A stretch of 34,581 nt of DNA from Nocardia alni. GTDB taxonomy: Bacteria; Actinomycetota; Actinomycetes; Mycobacteriales; Mycobacteriaceae. The stretch lies in NCBI RefSeq assembly GCF_019038435.1, contig NZ_JAGPOX010000107.1, positions 1 to 34,581 of the forward strand. The letters run 5' to 3'. This document shows, in pieces, positions 31,425 through 34,581 of this stretch. The notes beneath the pieces are model-generated. The model searched no databases. It had not been told where the DNA came from and worked only from the letters and a program-made list of their open reading frames with translations. How positions within the stretch are numbered: position 1 is the first letter of the stretch; the number at the start of each line of letters is the position of its first letter. Position numbers and translations under genes: made by a program.

Positions 31425-31429
31425 AGGTT
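31424..31429 (+). promoter_or_regulatory. -10 hexamer of the SDR gene at 31436, probably leaderless
   Basis: TAGGTT fits TANNNT, overlaps the last base of the KstR2 operator, and ends 6 nt before GTG 31436. There is no ribosome-binding site. Confidence 0.55.
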
Positions 31430-31435
31430 ATCACG

Positions 31436-32227
31436 GTGGCATTAGAAGTGGACCTTTCCGGATCGGTTGTGCTCGTCACCGGCGGTGTGCGGGGTGTGGG
31501 CGCCGGTATCGGCCGGGTGTTCCTGGACGCCGGGGCCACCGTGGTGACCTGCGCGCGCAGACCCGGGGAGGCGGCGATCGAAAGCTCCGGCCGCACCGCG
31601 GAGTTCCTGCCGTGCGATGTGCGCGACGGTGCGGCGGTGACGGCGCTGGTCGAGGAGATCGTGCGGCGGCACGGCCGCCTGGACCACGTGGTGAACAATG
31701 CGGGCGGTGCGCCGTTCGCGCCGGCCTCGACCGCCAGCCGCAACTTTCACGCCAAGATCGTCGAGCTGAATCTGCTCGCGCCGCTGCTGGTGTCGCAGGC
31801 CGCCAACGCGGTGATGCAGACCCAGCCCCAGGGCGGCTCGATTCTGATGATCTCCAGTGTGAGCGGGCATCGGCCCTCGCCGGGCAGCGCCGCCTACGGT
31901 GCGGCCAAGGCGGGCCTGGACAGCCTGGTCTCCTCGCTGGCCGTGGAATGGGCGCCCAAGGTGCGGATCAACTCGATCATCGTCGGCATGGTGCACACCG
32001 AGAACAGCCATCTGCACTATGGCGATCAGGCCGGTATCGACGCCGTCGCGGCGACCGTGCCGCTGGGCCGCCTGGCCGCGCCCGAGGAGATCGGCCGCTG
32101 CGCGGCCTTCCTGGCCTCCCCGCTCGCCTCCTACGCCACCGGCGGCTCGCTGCTGGTGCACGGTGGCGGCGAACGCCCCGCCTTCCTGGACGCCGCGACC
32201 GTGAACGAGTCCGCCACCCAGAGCTGA
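31436..32227 (+). CDS. Short-chain dehydrogenase, Rv3549c-like
   Basis: A 263-residue SDR: cofactor loop TGGVRGVGAGIG (15-26), NNAG (87-90), catalytic Ser near 140, Tyr154 and Lys158 (YGAAK). The C-terminus SPLASYATGGSLLVHGGGE is typical. Placement divergent from echA20 and upstream of a longer SDR matches Rv3549c, a KstR2-regulated gene without a firmly assigned reaction. GTG 31436 is chosen for its leaderless spacing from TAGGTT. It probably oxidises a hydroxyl of a late two-ring or open-chain CoA intermediate. That is inference. Confidence 0.88.
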   Translation: MALEVDLSGSVVLVTGGVRGVGAGIGRVFLDAGATVVTCARRPGEAAIESSGRTAEFLPCDVRDGAAVTALVEEIVRRHGRLDHVVNNAGGAPFAPASTASRNFHAKIVELNLLAPLLVSQAANAVMQTQPQGGSILMISSVSGHRPSPGSAAYGAAKAGLDSLVSSLAVEWAPKVRINSIIVGMVHTENSHLHYGDQAGIDAVAATVPLGRLAAPEEIGRCAAFLASPLASYATGGSLLVHGGGERPAFLDAATVNESATQS

Positions 32228-32268
32228 AACCCCCCGCACGCCCTGTACGAAAGAGATTGAGAGCACAC

Positions 32269-33186
32269 ATGGCAGACACAACCGACAAGATCTGCGCCGG
32301 CCGCACCGTCATCGTGACCGGCGCGGGTGGTGGCATCGGCCGTGCGCACGCCCTGGCCTTCGCCGCGGCCGGGGCCAATGTGGTGGTCAACGACATCGGC
32401 GCCGAACTCGACGGCACCCCGCGCACCGACTCCCCCGCCGCCCAGGTGGTCGAGGAGATCCTCGAGCTCGGCGGCAAGGCCGTGGTCAACGGCAGCGACA
32501 TCGCGGACTGGGCGGGCGCGCAGCGCCTGATCACGCAGGCCGTGGAGACCTTCGGCGGCCTGGACGTGGTGGTCAACAACGCCGGGATCGTGCGCGACCG
32601 GATGCTGGTGAACCTGTCCGAGCAGGAGTGGGACGCGGTGATCCGGGTGCATCTCAAGGGTCACTTCGCCACCATGCGCCACGCGGCAGAATATTGGCGC
32701 GGTCGGTCCAAGGCCGGTGAGCAGGTCGACGCGCGCATCATCAACACCAGCTCCGGCGCGGGTCTGCAGGGCAGCGTCGGACAGGGGAACTACGCCGCGG
32801 CCAAGGCCGGTATCGCCGCGCTGACCATTACCGCGTCGGCCGAATTCGGCCGGTACGGCGTCACCGTCAACGCCATAGCGCCCTCGGCCCGCACCCGCAT
32901 GACCGAGACCGTCTTCGCGGACATGATGGCCAGGCCGGACGGCGGTTTCGACGCCATGGCCCCGGAGAACATCTCGCCGCTGGTGGTGTGGCTGGGCAGC
33001 GCCGACTCGGCGGGGGTGACCGGTCGCATGTTCGAGGTCGAGGGCGGCAAGGTCGCCCTCGCGGACGGCTGGCGGCACGGCGTTCCGGTTGATCGCGGCG
33101 CGCGCTGGGAGCCCGCCGAACTGGGCCGGGCGGTGCGCGAGCTGATTGCCGAGGCGACCCCGGCCGAGGCGGTCTACGGCGCCTGA
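32269..33186 (+). CDS. Short-chain dehydrogenase, Rv3548c-like (MFE-2 dehydrogenase type)
   Basis: A 305-residue SDR, close to the 304 of Rv3548c. The cofactor loop is TGAGGGIG (17-24), with NDIGAELDGTPRTDSPA after the second strand, NNAG (103-106), then Ser161/162, Tyr175 and Lys179 (YAAAK). The long insert after NDIG and the C-terminal SPLVVWLGSADSAGVTGRMFEVEGG are marks of the 3-hydroxyacyl-CoA dehydrogenase domain of peroxisomal MFE-2-type enzymes. It may therefore act on a 3-hydroxyacyl-CoA in beta-oxidation. It starts 41 nt after the previous SDR stop, in the same transcription unit. Confidence 0.9.
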   Translation: MADTTDKICAGRTVIVTGAGGGIGRAHALAFAAAGANVVVNDIGAELDGTPRTDSPAAQVVEEILELGGKAVVNGSDIADWAGAQRLITQAVETFGGLDVVVNNAGIVRDRMLVNLSEQEWDAVIRVHLKGHFATMRHAAEYWRGRSKAGEQVDARIINTSSGAGLQGSVGQGNYAAAKAGIAALTITASAEFGRYGVTVNAIAPSARTRMTETVFADMMARPDGGFDAMAPENISPLVVWLGSADSAGVTGRMFEVEGGKVALADGWRHGVPVDRGARWEPAELGRAVRELIAEATPAEAVYGA

Positions 33187-33196
33187 TTCGTACCGT

Positions 33197-33225
33197 CGCC
33201 TCGGACCCGTCGCAGGTCCGGGGCG
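33197..33225 (+). terminator. Terminator after the SDR pair
   Basis: An 11-bp stem, CGCCTCGGACC (33197-33207) with GGTCCGGGGCG (33215-33225), has one T-G pair and a 7-nt loop. It begins 10 nt past the stop codon. No T-tract follows. Confidence 0.65.
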
Positions 33226-33575
33226 AAGCGGATCGCCCGGAACGCACGACTCGCCGCGACTTCCCCGCGGTAGCGATCCGTTCGCCACTCGGCGCCGAAT
33301 ACCCCTGTGCGAGTTGCAATGACCGAATGCGAGATGTTGTCCACGCGGAACGCTCGAACCGCCGGACTCCTGCCAGTATCCGGATAGTCGCAGGTCGGTT
33401 GGTGCTGGGTCGCCGGGCTATGCGGTATGCCCGGAAGTTGTGGGATGTCTCACGTGATCTCGCTGTGCGAGCAAACAACCGGCAGTTATGATGATCGGCA
33501 TCCGTTTAAAGCCCCTGGTGAGTTCGCGACCGGGCGAAGATCTGCGCTGGAGATGATGAAGGGGAAGGCAAGCGC
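33226..33575. other. Intergenic region before the repeat-protein gene
   Basis: This 350-nt stretch has no convincing gene. It includes a CCGGGC/GCCCGG inverted repeat (33413-33434, 10-nt loop) and ends with a GGGGAAGG ribosome-binding site ahead of ATG 33576. An 8-codon ORF (MMKGKASA) starts at ATG 33553 and ends with an ATGA overlap with the next start. I cannot place a promoter with confidence. Confidence 0.4.
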
Positions 33576-34581
33576 ATGACCATTGGTCGCATTGTGCGCG
33601 TCCTGACGGTGACCGGGATCGCCGCTGGTTACGGGCTACTGGCACCGCTTGCCGCCCAGGCGCAACCCACCGATCCCTGCCCTCAGTGCACTCCGGGTAA
33701 TACGGACAATTCCGGTCCGGGAACCCCCCTTCGCATCCCCGGTCGCTCGACCGCAGACGAGCCTGCGCAGCAGACTCCCGAGCAAACATCAGCACCCACA
33801 CCAGCCGCGGCCCGGCCCATGCGACCGACCCCGGCCGCGGGAATCGCCGGACTTCTCGGTGTCGGCCCGGCGCTGCTGGGCACCGGTTCGGCCGCGGTCG
33901 GTTCTGCGGCCGTGGGTTCGGCCGCGGCCGGCGCCGGCGGGCTCGGCGCGACAGGGTCCGCGGCCGTCGGTTCCGCGGGGGCGACCACCGGCTCCGCGGC
34001 CGCCGGGACAGGCTCCGCGGCTTTGGGGACGGGCCTGGGCCTCGGCGTCACCGGTTCGGCCGCCGTCGGCTCGGCCGGTGCGGCCACCGGTTCGGCCCTG
34101 GCGGGGACGGGTTCGGCCCTGGCCGGGACCAGCGCGGCCACCGCAGGCTTGCTCGCGGCGATTCTCGGGACCGGTTCCGCCGCAGTCGGTTCCGCGGGCG
34201 CCGCCGCCGGCGCTGCCGTCCTCGGGACAGGTTCTGCCGCACTGGGTTCCACGGGTGCGGCTCTGTTGGGTACCGGCCTCGGCACCGGTTCCGCGCTGCT
34301 GGGCACCGGTTCGGCGCTGGCCGCGCTGTTCGGAACGGGCTCTGTCGCAACGGGTTCCGCCCTTGCCGGGCTGGCCGCCACGGGTTCGGCCCTGACCGGT
34401 TCCGCCGCGCTCGGTTCCGCCGCGGCGGCCTCGCCGCTGCTGCTCCTGCTGCTGTTGCAACCACCCCCGGCGCCGGCCGCACCCGCGGCGCCGCTGGCGA
34501 TCCCGCCGGTTCCGGCGCCTTCGGCGCCCATTCCGGCGGTCGCACTGCCCGTGGTGCCCGCTCCCGCCGCGGCGCCGCCCC
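33576..34581 (+). CDS. Secreted Gly/Ala/Ser-repeat protein, truncated by the window edge
   Basis: The reading frame is open from ATG 33576 to the right edge (335 codons, no stop). It starts with a Sec signal peptide (MTIGRIVRVLTVTGIAAGYG..., likely cut after AAQA near residue 29). A linker with CPQC and many Pro/Gln/Thr follows. From about residue 95 to 284 it is built of degenerate repeats around GTGSA-x-x-G (GTGSAAVGSAAVG, ATGSALAGTGSALAG, and so on). Next come a run of Leu (LLLLLLL) and a proline-rich tail (PPPAPAAPAAPLAIPP). The small-residue G-x3-G pattern suggests glycine-zipper membrane packing or an extended wall-associated fold. GGGGAAGG lies upstream. I do not recognise a family; the full length cannot be seen. 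Confidence 0.75.
   Translation, partial: MTIGRIVRVLTVTGIAAGYGLLAPLAAQAQPTDPCPQCTPGNTDNSGPGTPLRIPGRSTADEPAQQTPEQTSAPTPAAARPMRPTPAAGIAGLLGVGPALLGTGSAAVGSAAVGSAAAGAGGLGATGSAAVGSAGATTGSAAAGTGSAALGTGLGLGVTGSAAVGSAGAATGSALAGTGSALAGTSAATAGLLAAILGTGSAAVGSAGAAAGAAVLGTGSAALGSTGAALLGTGLGTGSALLGTGSALAALFGTGSVATGSALAGLAATGSALTGSAALGSAAAASPLLLLLLLQPPPAPAAPAAPLAIPPVPAPSAPIPAVALPVVPAPAAAPP

Noticed and set aside
33683..34531. Long leftward reading frame rich in A-E-P-V repeats
   Set aside because: It is the antisense of the Gly/Ala/Ser repeats of the rightward gene, which has a signal peptide and a ribosome-binding site. The repeat alone explains the lack of stops.
1..34581. CRISPR arrays, insertion sequences, integrases, attachment sites and tRNA genes
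   Set aside because: I saw no regularly spaced direct repeats with unique spacers, no transposase or integrase motif, and no tRNA-like cloverleaf in the intergenic regions.

Overview
The window is high-GC actinobacterial DNA, most like Nocardia or a close relative in the Mycobacteriales. The evidence is an actinobacterial 5S rRNA at the left edge, frequent GTG starts with several promoters that look leaderless, and a steroid-degradation locus matching the Mycobacterium tuberculosis KstR and KstR2 regulons gene for gene. The species call is inference.

Layout. Positions 1-160 hold the end of an rRNA operon (5S plus a strong hairpin). 183-3388 carry a DUF4253 protein and an EF-G paralog that is preceded by a short leader ORF with its own hairpin. 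3486-8729 is the KstR-type block: hsaA-hsaD-hsaC-hsaB read leftward, and kshA plus a small Cys-containing protein read rightward, with two KstR-like palindromes in the shared intergenic region. 8834-13692 is an accessory stretch: a small secreted protein, a DUF985 cupin, a TetR regulator, a double-DUF427 protein, a second secreted protein, and a marR-MFS exporter pair with a clear operator.

13876-33186 is the KstR2-type block for the last two steroid rings (C/D). fadD3-echA-fadE31-fadE32-fadE33 run leftward. fadE30, ipdF, an unknown gene, kstR2 and fadA6 run rightward. echA20-ipdA-ipdB-ipdC run leftward, and two short-chain dehydrogenases (Rv3549c/Rv3548c-like) run rightward. Three KstR2-type palindromes sit exactly at the fadD3/fadE30, kstR2 and echA20/SDR promoters. 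Interleaved between fadA6 and ipdC are a SnoaL-like protein, a TetR regulator and a lone molybdopterin oxidoreductase, none of which belongs to the known pathway. The right edge cuts a secreted Gly/Ala/Ser-repeat protein.

How the genes work together. KshA begins opening of ring B by 9-alpha-hydroxylation. HsaA/HsaB hydroxylate the resulting secosteroid phenol (3-HSA), HsaC cleaves the catechol (DHSA), and HsaD hydrolyses the C-C bond to release HIP (DOHNAA). FadD3 then makes HIP-CoA, which is also the known KstR2 inducer. FadE30, IpdF, IpdC, EchA20, IpdAB, FadA6 and FadE31-33 take the remaining two rings to central metabolites. kshB, kstD, hsaEFG, mce4 and kstR are not in this window.

The most interesting signals are: (1) a repeated promoter design in which a TANNNT hexamer lies exactly 6 nt before a GTG start at all three rightward KstR2-controlled genes and at the molybdopterin oxidoreductase; (2) the leader ORF plus hairpin ahead of the EF-G paralog; (3) extra genes embedded in the ring C/D cluster (a second hydratase, a Mo-enzyme, and an unknown protein next to kstR2); and (4) the repeat protein at the right edge.
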